From Betaproteobacteria bacterium HGW-Betaproteobacteria-8 (GTDB lineage: Bacteria > Pseudomonadota > Gammaproteobacteria > Burkholderiales > Methylophilaceae): DNA of 39,675 bases. Under the pieces are notes generated by a model. The model worked only from the letters and a program-made list of their open reading frames with translations, made no database searches and was not told where the DNA came from. Location: contig PHCD01000011.1 in the NCBI GenBank assembly GCA_002842135.1, positions 1 through 39,675 on the forward strand. The letters are read 5' to 3'. The position numbers were made by a program, and so were the translations under genes. Each line of letters begins with the position of its first letter. Within the stretch, counting starts at the first letter, position 1. Positions 19,288-28,071 of this stretch are shown one piece after another.

Positions 19288-19908
19288 TCAAACACCAGCT
19301 TGCTTGTTTTTCTCAACCAGTTTCTGAATCAGCCCATCCATACCACCAGCCTGGCGAATCTCATTACTGAACTGGCTACGATAGTTAGTCACCAGGCTGA
19401 CATCTTCAATCACGATATCAAAGACTTTCCAGCCATTTGGACCCTTCTCCAACGTGTAATCTATGCCAATGGGCTGACCACCCGGCTGCAGGATCTTGGT
19501 TCGAACAGTCGCCCTGGTGGAATCTGGCTGCAGGCGGAATGGCAAATACTCTATAGTCTGGTTGCGATACTTGGACAGTGCGCTGGCATAGGTACGCAGC
19601 AGCAAGCTACGGAATTCCTTCTGGAACTCAGCCTTCTGTTCCGGGGTGGCAGCTAACCAATTCCTGCCCAGCACCAAACGGCTGACGCGATCGAAATCGA
19701 AGTTGGGCAAGATTTTGGCTTCCGCCAGGTCAAAAATCTTCTTCTGGTCGCCAGCCTGGATATCCTTGTCATTTTTGACAATTTCCAGGACTTCTTCGGC
19801 AGTCTTCTTGACCAATACATCCGGTGTAACCTCTGCCATTGTCAGCGAACTGAAGCCCAGCAATGCGAGAAGAGATATAAATTTAAATATTAATTTCATG
19901 AGATTCAC
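19288..19908 (-). CDS. mlaC: Periplasmic phospholipid-binding protein MlaC
   Basis: MlaC shuttles phospholipids between the outer-membrane MlaA complex and MlaFEDB. The 206-residue protein has a signal peptide (about residues 1-25, ending near LTMAEV) and the tol2/MlaC domain with FDFDRVSRLVLGRNW, FQKEFRSLLLRTYASALSKY and WKVFDIVIEDVSLVTNYRSQF. It lies 19 bp after mlaD. No mlaA gene is present in this cluster. Confidence 0.96.
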   Translation of the reverse strand: MNLMKLIFKFISLLALLGFSSLTMAEVTPDVLVKKTAEEVLEIVKNDKDIQAGDQKKIFDLAEAKILPNFDFDRVSRLVLGRNWLAATPEQKAEFQKEFRSLLLRTYASALSKYRNQTIEYLPFRLQPDSTRATVRTKILQPGGQPIGIDYTLEKGPNGWKVFDIVIEDVSLVTNYRSQFSNEIRQAGGMDGLIQKLVEKNKQAGV

Positions 19909-19927
19909 CTGATCCTGAGTAACGGAA

Positions 19928-20395
19928 TTATTCCTTGGTTTCTGTTGCTTTACTGTAAAGGAATTGACTAATCATCTTTTCCAGAACGACCGCATCCTGG
20001 GTTTGCATGATTCTATCGTTTTCCTGCAGATATTCTTCTTCCCCGCCTGCTTCCAGCCCAATGTACTGTTCACCCAGCAAACCGGCAGTATAGATATTGG
20101 CAAAAGTGTCTTTGGGGAAGCGATAGCGCTTATCCAGCTTGAGAGTCACTTTCGCTTCATAAGTTGCGCTATCAAACTGAATCCCATCTATCCGGCCCAC
20201 AACCACACCGGCGCTCTTGACCGGGGAACGCGGCTTGAGGCCACCGATATTCTGGAAACCGGCCGTCACCGTATAAGTTTCACCAATATTGGATGTAGTA
20301 AGATTGCCAACTTTCATTGCCAAGCCCAGCAACGCCGCGACACCAAGCGCTGCAAACACGCCCACCCATAAGTCAATTTTGGTTCTTTCCATCAT
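19928..20395 (-). CDS. mlaD: MCE-domain lipid transport protein MlaD
   Basis: MlaD is the membrane-anchored MCE ring subunit of MlaFEDB. The 155-residue protein has one N-terminal membrane helix (about residues 8-27) and one MCE domain (about 36-125, with GFQNIGGLKPRSPVKSAGVVVGRI and AGLLGEQYIGLEAGG). Length matches the family. It lies 26 bp after mlaE. Confidence 0.96.
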   Translation of the reverse strand: MMERTKIDLWVGVFAALGVAALLGLAMKVGNLTTSNIGETYTVTAGFQNIGGLKPRSPVKSAGVVVGRIDGIQFDSATYEAKVTLKLDKRYRFPKDTFANIYTAGLLGEQYIGLEAGGEEEYLQENDRIMQTQDAVVLEKMISQFLYSKATETKE

Positions 20396-20421
20396 ATCTC
20401 CTCAAATTCCCTTACTACTTA

Positions 20422-21225
20422 TCAGCTAATCATGAACGAGGTCATGATGAAATCCAGGCCCAGTACGGCCAATGACGAATTCACAACCGTGCGCGTTGTG
20501 GCACGGCTGACGCCATCAGCGGTTGGCGGCGCATCATAGCCCTCAAACAGGGCGATCATGGTACAGGCCACACCAAACACGCAGCTTTTAATGACCCCAT
20601 TGAGGACATCTTCCCTGAAATCAACAGATTCCTGCATTTGCGACCAGAAGGCTCCGCCATCCACACCAATCAGCGGCACGGCAACCAGGTAGCCACCGAG
20701 AATACCCACCATGGAGAACAGCGCTGCCAACAGTGGCATGCTGATCACGCCACCCCAGAATCGCGGTGCGACAACGCGCGCAATCGGGCTGACCGCCATC
20801 ATCTCCATTGCCGACAACTGTTCGGTCGCTTTCATCAAGCCGATTTGCGCTGTAATCGCCGTACCGGCACGCCCTGCAAACAACAGCGCGGTAACCACAG
20901 GGCCGAGCTCGCGAACCAATGAAAGCGCAACCAATACCCCGATGGCATCGGAGGAACCATATTTCTGCAGCGTATTATAGCCCTGCAAACCCAACACCAT
21001 GCCGACGAAAAACGCCGAAACGAGGATAATAATCAGTGACAAGACGCCAGTAAAATAGACTTCCTTTATTATCAGGTAAGGCCGGCGCAGGCTTTCACCG
21101 GAAGACGCCAGGGTATAAGCAAACAGGCGCGATGCCGAACCCAGGCGCCAGAATTGATCGATCAGGCGATGGCCGAAACCCTGCAACAATGCCGCCGACT
21201 TGGCAATGACTCGACTAAGCATCAT
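20422..21225 (-). CDS. mlaE: Lipid ABC transporter permease MlaE
   Basis: MlaE is the integral membrane subunit of the MlaFEDB complex. The 267-residue protein has five or so membrane helices and conserved segments VLGLQGYNTLQKYG, LVRELGPVVTALLFAGRAGTAITAQIG-like and MKATEQLSAMEMM. Its start overlaps the mlaF end by 11 bp. The two opening methionines leave a choice of start one codon apart. Confidence 0.96.
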   Translation of the reverse strand: MMLSRVIAKSAALLQGFGHRLIDQFWRLGSASRLFAYTLASSGESLRRPYLIIKEVYFTGVLSLIIILVSAFFVGMVLGLQGYNTLQKYGSSDAIGVLVALSLVRELGPVVTALLFAGRAGTAITAQIGLMKATEQLSAMEMMAVSPIARVVAPRFWGGVISMPLLAALFSMVGILGGYLVAVPLIGVDGGAFWSQMQESVDFREDVLNGVIKSCVFGVACTMIALFEGYDAPPTADGVSRATTRTVVNSSLAVLGLDFIMTSFMIS

Positions 21226-22021
21226 GACCCCTCAGCATATCGCCCTTGTAGTCAGGGGCCGGATAATGGAAAGGCACCGGGCCATCGACTTCACCATGCA
21301 CGAATTGATGCACGAACGGCAAGGTCGATCCACGCAGCTCATCAGGCGTACCTTCAGCCGCCACAACCCCGTCAGCCACAAAATAAACATAATCCACAAA
21401 CGAGAATGCCTCTTTCACATCGTGCGTCACGACGATTGAAGTAGAACCCAACGCATCGTTCAATCTGCGAATCAGATTGCAGATCACGCCCATGGAAATC
21501 GGATCGAGACCGGCAAACGGCTCGTCATACATGATAATCGCGGGATCCAGCGCCACCGCACGCGCCAGCGCAACACGGCGCGCCATCCCGCCGGAAAGCT
21601 CAGTCGCCATCAGGTCCCGGGCACCGCGCAGACCGACCGCGTCCAGCTTCATCATTACCAAGTCACGAATCATCGCCTCTGGCAGGCTAGTATGCTCGCG
21701 CATGGGGAAAGCAACGTTTTCATAGACAGAAAGATCGGTAAACAAGGCCCCCATCTGGAACAACATGCCCATTTTGCGACGCAACTGCTGCAAGTCGTTG
21801 CGACTTTGCTCATGAACGACCTTGTCACCTACGCGAACTTCGCCGCTCACCGGCTTCAACTGGCCGCCAATCAACCGCAATATGGTTGTCTTGCCGCTAC
21901 CGCTGCCGCCCATGATGGCCACGATCTTGCCGCGCGGAAAAGACATATTGATGCCTTTATGCAGCATGCGATTCTTATAGCCAAACGTAAGATTGTCGAT
22001 TTCGACGATATTGTCAGTCAT
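21215..22021 (-). CDS. mlaF: Lipid ABC transporter ATP-binding protein MlaF
   Basis: MlaF powers the Mla phospholipid transporter. The 268-residue protein has Walker A GGSGSGKTT (residues 38-46), signature ELSGGMARRVALARA, Walker B AIIMYDEPFAGLDP and the H-loop VVTHDVKEAF. It is the first gene of mlaFEDCB; its promoter should lie in 22022-22089. Confidence 0.97.
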   Translation of the reverse strand: MTDNIVEIDNLTFGYKNRMLHKGINMSFPRGKIVAIMGGSGSGKTTILRLIGGQLKPVSGEVRVGDKVVHEQSRNDLQQLRRKMGMLFQMGALFTDLSVYENVAFPMREHTSLPEAMIRDLVMMKLDAVGLRGARDLMATELSGGMARRVALARAVALDPAIIMYDEPFAGLDPISMGVICNLIRRLNDALGSTSIVVTHDVKEAFSFVDYVYFVADGVVAAEGTPDELRGSTLPFVHQFVHGEVDGPVPFHYPAPDYKGDMLRGHDA

Positions 22022-22089
22022 AGCATGTTGTTAGAGTTATCAGGCCGTCATTTTAATGCAAATATTGCTAATGGGCATAAGACGAAAAT

Positions 22090-22115
22090 AAAAAGCCCGC
22101 TTTGGCGGGCTTTTT
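22090..22115 (-). terminator. Rho-independent terminator of the pilin gene
   Basis: An 11-bp perfect stem (AAAAAGCCCGC at 22090-22100; GCGGGCTTTTT at 22105-22115) with loop TTTG. It lies 22 bp after the pilin stop, and the symmetric A/T flanks make it work in both directions. Confidence 0.93.
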
Positions 22116-22136
22116 ATTACAATCAATTCCAAGTCG

Positions 22137-22784
22137 CTAGAAAGCAAAACAGATAGTATAGGGGTTACCATCCACTATATTTGCACTAAGAACCGGTGCT
22201 GGCGCACCCGCCACAATTGCCCTTAGCGCCCCGGTACTAGATTCACCGTCGTCTAAATTCACGTCAATTTGTTTTACAAGCCTACCTACAATATTCTCCG
22301 AACACACCACATACTGACCCGCTGTATTGAGCCCATTTATTTCGACAAATCCAGTAGTTCCTTGCACACCCACACGACCACCATCTGCATTTCTAGGTAA
22401 ATAATTGGCGTCCGCAACATTCGTTGGCCCTGTAGCCAAACCAGCCAATCGCACATGCTGCCAAAACAGAAAAGACTCGTCAGTTGCCGTAACAGAATTC
22501 CACAGACCATTAATCTGCGCGTTACCTAACGTAGCTACTGGGGTGGTCGCTCGTGTTGCCCCATTAATGTTCCTAGTAACATTCTGATCATCACCAGGAA
22601 TTGCCCTAAACTTGTCCTGATATCCATAAATAAAGATTTGAGCGTTCTTAAGCTCACTCGCAATATTTTTTGCCTTGGCGCTGTTAATCAGCTCCTGGCC
22701 TTTTAGCACGCCACCTAGCAGCAAGCCAATAATCACCAGCACGATGGCTAGCTCGATAAGCGTAAAACCGGATTGTTTTTTCAT
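22137..22784 (-). CDS. Type IV pilin / pseudopilin-like prepilin
   Basis: The product is 215 residues from the ATG at 22784, which has GGGGA 5 bases upstream; a longer frame to 22847 lacks family character. The class III leader MKKQSG is cut before Phe7, with Glu at +5 (FTLIELAIVLVIIGLLLGG), the hydrophobic N-terminal helix of type IV pilins and type II secretion pseudopilins. The globular part has two late cysteines (VVCSEN and YTICFAF at the very end), able to form a C-terminal disulfide loop as in PilA. No assembly genes are nearby. A near-consensus sigma-54 promoter lies just upstream. Whether it is a major pilin or a minor subunit is undecided. Confidence 0.88.
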   Translation of the reverse strand: MKKQSGFTLIELAIVLVIIGLLLGGVLKGQELINSAKAKNIASELKNAQIFIYGYQDKFRAIPGDDQNVTRNINGATRATTPVATLGNAQINGLWNSVTATDESFLFWQHVRLAGLATGPTNVADANYLPRNADGGRVGVQGTTGFVEINGLNTAGQYVVCSENIVGRLVKQIDVNLDDGESSTGALRAIVAGAPAPVLSANIVDGNPYTICFAF

Positions 22785-22842
22785 TTTGTTCCCCAATTGG
22801 CGCGTATGCACTACGATAGCGTTTGATTTGATAATTTTGTAC

Positions 22843-22859
22843 TGCAAACTTCATGCCAG
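22843..22859 (-). promoter_or_regulatory. Sigma-54 (-24/-12) promoter of the pilin gene
   Basis: On the minus strand the sequence CTGGCATGAAGTTTGCA matches the sigma-54 consensus YTGGCACGRNNNTTGCW at every defined position except one (T for C at the sixth base of TGGCAC). The -24 GG and -12 GC have the required 10-base spacing. The expected start of transcription is near 22832, giving a leader of about 48 bases to the pilin ATG. Confidence 0.85.
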
Positions 22860-22933
22860 TAAGAAATCTGCCAATGCACCGCGCTATTACTGGCACCCAA
22901 CAGTATAGCTTGCAGCAAAATCAAGCCGCAACT

Positions 22934-22969
22934 GTCAAAATTTTGACGATATTGACAATTTGTTGACAC
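22934..22969. promoter_or_regulatory. Candidate upstream activator sites for the sigma-54 promoter
   Basis: On the minus strand three TGTC-like boxes occur in tandem: GTGTC (22969-22965), TTGTC (22958-22954) and TCGTC (22949-22945), spaced 11 and 9 bp. They lie about 115-137 bp upstream of the expected pilin transcription start, where enhancer-binding proteins act. Overlapping the last is a perfect 14-bp palindrome GTCAAAATTTTGAC (22934-22947). On the plus strand the same bases read as TTGAC repeats in front of the kinase gene. Confidence 0.5.
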
Positions 22970-22992
22970 TTTAACTTTAAATTAAGCTCACC

Positions 22993-24684
22993 ATGCCAAT
23001 CAAACTACTCGCCGAAAAAACCAGCAACCTGTTCCACCGTATGTCACTGGGCCTCATGCTTTTAACACTGCATATCGTCCTGGTTTGGGGTTTTGATGGT
23101 AACTTGCAAAAAGCATTCCTGATTTGCCATTACGGATTCTTTTTGCTGTGGCAACCGATCTGGCGCACGCAGGCTTCCCTCTCCCACTTTGCCTCGGCCT
23201 TGTTTATTGCGGGCGGACTGTTGCTTACCTATTACATGAGCTGGTGGCTGATGGCCTTCTGGGTTGCCGTCCTGTTTGGCTTGTTAGGCGGGCGCGTATT
23301 TTCCAGCAAAACCAGAAGCCGCCTGGCCTACCTGTTTGCCGCAGGCTATCTGCTAACCATGCTGTTGCTATGGGTGGTACCGAAGTTACTGGGCAGCGCC
23401 CAGGATATTGCCATTACCGAGTTTATCGTGACCTTTCTCATGCCTCTGCTGCCGGTTGCCATCCTCATCGCCGCGTCAGAGAATTCCAACGACCCCTCAT
23501 CACCTCCCACACTGGATTTTTTCTATACGCTGCTGCTGTTATTGCTGGCCGTGATACTGGTACTTGGCAGTTACGCTATCGAGACATCCAGCGGGGCAAG
23601 CTACACCCTGGTCCTGGCAAAAGTGCTGTTTGGCCTGGCCTTCGCCTTGCTGGCAATCAGCTGGCTGTGGAATCCGCGCGCCGGTTTTGCCGGCATCGGC
23701 CACTTGCTTTCACGCTACCTGCTGAGCCTGGGCCTGCCGTTCGAACTATGGCTGAAAAATATTGCGGAGCTGGCCGAACAGAAGAATACGCCAAAAGACT
23801 TTATTGAGTCCGCCATGCATGAAATCGCCACCCTGCCCTGGGTCAGCGGCATAAGCTGGGATGCGCCCGAAGGCCGCGGGGAGTTGGGCGTTATGAGCAA
23901 ACATTACTCCGATATCGACTTTCATGGTGTGCACATGCGCCTCTACACCCGCTTTGCACTGACGCCCGCTCTCGCCCTGCACCTGAAGCTGCTGACGCAA
24001 GTGCTGGGAGAGTTCTATGAAGCAAAACGTCGTGAAGAAACCCTGCAGCAAAACGCCTATATGCAGGCGGTTTATGAAACCGGCGCACGCCTGACCCACG
24101 ACATCAAGAATATCGTGCAATCCATGAGCGCTCTATGCAGTGCCGCCGAACTCACGCCAAATGATGATGACGCCCTTCTGGCAGACCTGATTCGCCGCCA
24201 GTTACCGAAAATGAACCAGCGCCTGGCACTCACGCTGGACAAGCTGCAAGCACCAAACAGCGCGAGCAACCGCCGGGTAAAACTAGCGGACTGGTGGCTC
24301 AACCTGCAACAGCGGCATCATCAAACCAAGGTCCAGTTCCTGTCCGGGAAACTGCCCGACATTGAAGTGGACGATGAGGTACTGGATAGCGTAGTGGATA
24401 ACCTGCTGCAGAATGCCATCGAGAAATCCCGCAATGAGGCAAACATCGAGATTGAGGCCGAGCTGGGTGTTGGCGAGAACTTCAGCATCGAAGTATCGGA
24501 CTCCGGCAATGCCATGCCGCAGGACAAGGCAGAGCGCTTGTTCAAGCACCATGTGCGCTCTGAAAATGGCCTGGGGATCGGGCTCTATCATGCAGCGAGG
24601 CAAGCAAAACAGGCCGGTTACTCGCTAAGCCTGGTGAATAACCAGAATGGCGAGGTGCGGTTCCGGCTCGCACAGGAATCCTGA
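22993..24684 (+). CDS. Multi-pass membrane sensor histidine kinase (orphan)
   Basis: The 563-residue protein has seven or eight predicted membrane helices (from about residues 18-34 to 208-226), a cytoplasmic region of about 100 residues that may be GAF-like (250-345), then a kinase core. The H-box is LTHDIKNIVQSM with phospho-acceptor His369; the HDxKN form resembles the PrsK-like group rather than PilS. The N-box (DNLLQNAIEKS), G1 (EVSDSGNAMPQ) and G2 (GLGIGLYHAARQ) of the ATPase domain follow. No response regulator gene is adjacent. It is divergent from the pilin gene across a 208-bp region with shared control elements. The signal it senses is unknown. Confidence 0.88.
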   Translation: MPIKLLAEKTSNLFHRMSLGLMLLTLHIVLVWGFDGNLQKAFLICHYGFFLLWQPIWRTQASLSHFASALFIAGGLLLTYYMSWWLMAFWVAVLFGLLGGRVFSSKTRSRLAYLFAAGYLLTMLLLWVVPKLLGSAQDIAITEFIVTFLMPLLPVAILIAASENSNDPSSPPTLDFFYTLLLLLLAVILVLGSYAIETSSGASYTLVLAKVLFGLAFALLAISWLWNPRAGFAGIGHLLSRYLLSLGLPFELWLKNIAELAEQKNTPKDFIESAMHEIATLPWVSGISWDAPEGRGELGVMSKHYSDIDFHGVHMRLYTRFALTPALALHLKLLTQVLGEFYEAKRREETLQQNAYMQAVYETGARLTHDIKNIVQSMSALCSAAELTPNDDDALLADLIRRQLPKMNQRLALTLDKLQAPNSASNRRVKLADWWLNLQQRHHQTKVQFLSGKLPDIEVDDEVLDSVVDNLLQNAIEKSRNEANIEIEAELGVGENFSIEVSDSGNAMPQDKAERLFKHHVRSENGLGIGLYHAARQAKQAGYSLSLVNNQNGEVRFRLAQES

Positions 24685-24710
24685 TCTTCAAAGGCAATAT
24701 CCAGTCCAAT

Positions 24711-24742
24711 AAAAAAGCCAGGCTTTAAAGCCTGGCTTTTTT
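24711..24742. terminator. Bidirectional terminator between the histidine kinase and ccsB
   Basis: A fully symmetric 32-base palindrome: A6, GCCAGGC, TTTAAA, GCCTGGC, T6. It serves both convergent genes, the kinase (stop 24684) and ccsB (stop 24763). Confidence 0.95.
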
Positions 24743-24762
24743 ATTGTTTATTGCAGCTTTTT

Positions 24763-25908
24763 TTACAGCTCACCGTAAGAGTGCAAGCCCGAAAGGAACA
24801 TGTTGACACCGATAAAGGCAAAGGTCGTCACCAGCAGGCCAATGACCGCCCACCAGGCCAGGACAGGACCGCGCATGCCCTTGACCAGCCGCAGATGCAG
24901 CCATGCAGCATAATTCAGCCAGACGATCAGCGCCCAGGTTTCCTTGGGGTCCCATGACCAGTAGCCACCCCAGGCCTCAGCTGCCCACATGGCACCGAGA
25001 ATGGTGGCAATGGTAAAAAAGGCAAAGCCGATGGCGATTGCCTTGTACATCACATCATCCATGGTCTCGAGCGAAGGCAGGCGCGAAGTAAGGAAACCTT
25101 TGGCCGAGAGCAAATAGGCAGCACCGACCATGGCCGCCAATGAGAATGCGCCGTAACCGATAAAATTGGCCGGCACGTGTATCTTCATCCAGTAGGATTG
25201 CAGTGCAGGCACCAAGGGCTGAATGGTGTGTGCCTGACGATCAAAGATGTACCAGAGAATGAAACCGACAGCGGCACTGACAATCAGCATGACAAAACCA
25301 CCCAGCTGGCGGGTAGCATAACGCTGCTCATAATAGAGATACAAGAGGGCGGTAATCAGGCAGAACAGGATGAAAACTTCATATAGATTGCTGACCGGGA
25401 TATGGCCGACATCCGGCGCAATCAGGTAGGACTCATACCAGCGCACCATCATGCCGACAAAACCCATCAGGACGGCCGTCCAGGCAAGCGAGGAGGCGAA
25501 TTTCCCGGTGAATTCAGAACGGTTAAACAAGGCAAGCCAATAAGCGGCTGTGGCGAGAATGAACAGCACATTCATCCACATGATGGCCGACTGACTCGAA
25601 ATCAGGAACTTGAGGAAAAAGACCTGTTCCGCTTTCTGCAGGTCTGCATCGTAGAGCGAAATGGCGAAGATACTGAGCACACCCACAGCCGCGACCAGCG
25701 CACGCACCGGCTTCCATACCCAACCCAGCCAGATGAAAGTCAGCGCAGCGCCGAACAGGAAGCCCTGCTCATAGACATCCATATGATGGTTATATTGGTT
25801 AAAGGCAAAGAGCGCGCCAATCACCAGCACGATGGCATACAACCAGTCTTTCCAATCCAGACGTTTCAATAGTGGAATTGGTTCATCATTGATTAAAACG
25901 TTGTCCAT
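24763..25908 (-). CDS. ccsB: System II cytochrome c maturation protein CcsB/ResC
   Basis: CcsB with ResB exports heme and attaches it to apocytochromes c on the outer face of the membrane. The product is 381 residues from the ATG at 25908, which has GGGG 6-7 bases upstream. It has about eight membrane helices and the heme-handling WWD-type motif (WAAEAWGGYWSWDPKETWAL, near residues 318-337), flanked by conserved histidines (for example KIHVPANFIGYGAF). It lies 29 bp after resB. Confidence 0.95.
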   Translation of the reverse strand: MDNVLINDEPIPLLKRLDWKDWLYAIVLVIGALFAFNQYNHHMDVYEQGFLFGAALTFIWLGWVWKPVRALVAAVGVLSIFAISLYDADLQKAEQVFFLKFLISSQSAIMWMNVLFILATAAYWLALFNRSEFTGKFASSLAWTAVLMGFVGMMVRWYESYLIAPDVGHIPVSNLYEVFILFCLITALLYLYYEQRYATRQLGGFVMLIVSAAVGFILWYIFDRQAHTIQPLVPALQSYWMKIHVPANFIGYGAFSLAAMVGAAYLLSAKGFLTSRLPSLETMDDVMYKAIAIGFAFFTIATILGAMWAAEAWGGYWSWDPKETWALIVWLNYAAWLHLRLVKGMRGPVLAWWAVIGLLVTTFAFIGVNMFLSGLHSYGEL

Positions 25909-25937
25909 GGTATTCCCCAAAAATAGATAAACAACTG

Positions 25938-27902
25938 CTACGCCAGCAGGCGCTGCAGTTGCTCTTGATAGCGTGCGAACTCAATATCCAGATCACGATT
26001 CTTGCGATTAGAGGATATGGCAAACAATACCCGGTTATCGGGTTTGACCAGCAACCAGATTCGTCGTTCACGAATATAGATCATGGAAAAAATACCGAGA
26101 ACCAGCAAAACAGAACCGGTATAAACCAGGTTTTTGCCCGGAGAACGTGTCAGTTGCAGACCACTCGCTTCGCGGTGCTCGTATTCCTTCAACTGCAGGT
26201 AGAACGGGGTGCCATAAAAAAACAGGTCACTCAGACTGTTAAGGCTGTCCTGCAAAAACAGCATGGTTTGTTCATCAGGCTCTGATGGGGTCTTGCCGGC
26301 ACGTTCACGCGCCAGATTATGCGCTTCGAATGCAGCCCCATTGATGATTTTGATATAGGTTTGGGCCGCATTGCCGCGCTCTTTTTCCGGAACCGACTCT
26401 TCAATCAGGCTGGCAATCCGCGTATAACCGCCTTTGCCGAAGGCGTCCAGCAATTGCCGCACGCTGGATTCAAACTTCTCTTTCATGTCCTTACTGGCGG
26501 CATCACCCGTCAAAGCACTGGCAGACAGGCGACGGGCGATCTCGGCATGCGAGGCCTCGTCCATCATTACCGCGCGCAAACGCATGAAGCCCTCGATTTC
26601 AAAATCCTCATCCACCGGGATACGCAAATACTTGAACTCTGCCTGCAGATCAGGCCGCATGCCGGAAACGAAATAGTGTCTATCATCCAGCTTCAGCGGC
26701 TGCATGTAACTCACATACTCACGGGCCTGACCCTGCGTATCGCGCACCTTGAATGTGACATTGGGGCCGACGTTATGCGGCTTGCCTTTGCCATCAGGGG
26801 AAAGATTGAGGATATTGAATTTACGGAAGTCATCAAATTCTATCGTCAGCGCAGCATCGCCTTCGCCCAGCGTCACTTCCTTGTGGATCGTACCCTTGAC
26901 CGGCAACGGTGTCTGCTGTTGGCTGAACAGCCCCCACAGATTGAAATCCAGGTTGGAACCGCCATCCTGAAAATCGGATTGGTAGATAGCGATACCTTTA
27001 TAGATTAAAGGCTTGTTAACACTGATGGTCGCTTCCAGCGGTTCCGCCAGGTCAGGGTCGGATATGACCAGGTCGCTCTCGAACGATTTGGGCTGGCCGG
27101 TGGCATAGTGTTCGATACGAAAATCCTTCAGCGCTACCCGGAATGGCAGCTCCTGCACCAGATAGCCATCGCGCATGCGCATGAAAGCAACATCGGCACT
27201 AGTGCCTTCTGGCAGGGTCATATTGGCACGGAAAGACAGATTCGCGATTGACAAGCGGCTTTCAGCCGGCACTTCCGAAGCAGCGATATCCAGCGTCTCG
27301 ACCTTCTTATAGCCCAGCAGCTCCTGAATCTTGAATGGCACATTGCCATCTATCAGGCCGCCCACACAGATCACCACGATGGCCACGTGTGTAAATATAT
27401 AGCCCAGACGTTGGTAGCTGCCTGCTTTTGCTGCAATCAGTTCGCCACCGTCTTTTTGCTGTACCGTTTTGAAGCGGAAGCCGCGTGCCGTCAGGAAACG
27501 TGCGAGCTTCGTCTTGACTTCTTCCGCCGTGCCGCTCGCCTGGTATTCGTGCTGATGACTGAAAGCGCGCAGCGATTTTTCCGTGGCATGTTCGCGCCAG
27601 ACACGCATCTCGCGCAGCATGGTGGGGGAGTTACGATAAACACAGAGGCTGGTGGAAGTAACAAGGAACAGCAGGATCAGCAGAAACCAGACGCTGTGAT
27701 AAACATCGTAAAGACCCAGCACTTCAAAGAGCTCGAACCAGAACTGGCCGAATTGCACGATGTAATTGGTATAGGGCTCGTTCTGCTTGAGCACGGTACC
27801 AATAATGGAAGCTATACCCAACACGGTCAGCAAGCTGACAGCGAAGCGCATGGAGCTCAACAGTTCATATATGCGTTTGGAAGTGGTTTGATGGGACTTC
27901 AA
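25938..27902 (-). CDS. resB: System II cytochrome c maturation protein ResB
   Basis: ResB is the partner of CcsB in System II heme ligation. The 654-residue protein has membrane helices at about 17-36, 66-85 and 165-185, a large periplasmic domain (about 190-590) and a final helix near 600 (NLVYTGSVLLVLGIFSMIYI). The N-terminal RIYELLSSMRFAVSLLTVLGIASIIGT-type start and the helix-flanking histidines fit the family. Expected clients in this window are cytochrome c1 and cytochrome c4, the latter encoded directly upstream. Confidence 0.95.
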   Translation of the reverse strand: MKSHQTTSKRIYELLSSMRFAVSLLTVLGIASIIGTVLKQNEPYTNYIVQFGQFWFELFEVLGLYDVYHSVWFLLILLFLVTSTSLCVYRNSPTMLREMRVWREHATEKSLRAFSHQHEYQASGTAEEVKTKLARFLTARGFRFKTVQQKDGGELIAAKAGSYQRLGYIFTHVAIVVICVGGLIDGNVPFKIQELLGYKKVETLDIAASEVPAESRLSIANLSFRANMTLPEGTSADVAFMRMRDGYLVQELPFRVALKDFRIEHYATGQPKSFESDLVISDPDLAEPLEATISVNKPLIYKGIAIYQSDFQDGGSNLDFNLWGLFSQQQTPLPVKGTIHKEVTLGEGDAALTIEFDDFRKFNILNLSPDGKGKPHNVGPNVTFKVRDTQGQAREYVSYMQPLKLDDRHYFVSGMRPDLQAEFKYLRIPVDEDFEIEGFMRLRAVMMDEASHAEIARRLSASALTGDAASKDMKEKFESSVRQLLDAFGKGGYTRIASLIEESVPEKERGNAAQTYIKIINGAAFEAHNLARERAGKTPSEPDEQTMLFLQDSLNSLSDLFFYGTPFYLQLKEYEHREASGLQLTRSPGKNLVYTGSVLLVLGIFSMIYIRERRIWLLVKPDNRVLFAISSNRKNRDLDIEFARYQEQLQRLLA

Positions 27903-28019
27903 GGCTTGATCGTTTCAGTCGAGTTTGATAATCGGAGTTTAGGACATTCTTCCAGCCCATGAGTTGCCTGACCGGCAGAATTAAATAATCAGGGTTTAAA
28001 TTCCTGGCGCCGGATAAAG

Positions 28020-28045
28020 TTAAGGGCGGCAAACGCCACCCTTAA
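28020..28045 (-). terminator. Possible hairpin terminator after cytochrome c4
   Basis: Arms TTAAGGG (28020-28026) and CCCTTAA (28039-28045) enclose a 3-bp inner stem with one mismatch. Only a weak CTTTATCC follows on the minus strand, so it may be a processing hairpin or a partial terminator before resB. Confidence 0.45.
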
Positions 28046-28071
28046 CCAGAACCTGATCGATATCCGTTTGC

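Noticed and set aside
22993..24684. Naming the kinase PilS because of the pilin next to it.
   Set aside because: The H-box HDIKN and the helix number differ from PilS, and no pilR is adjacent.
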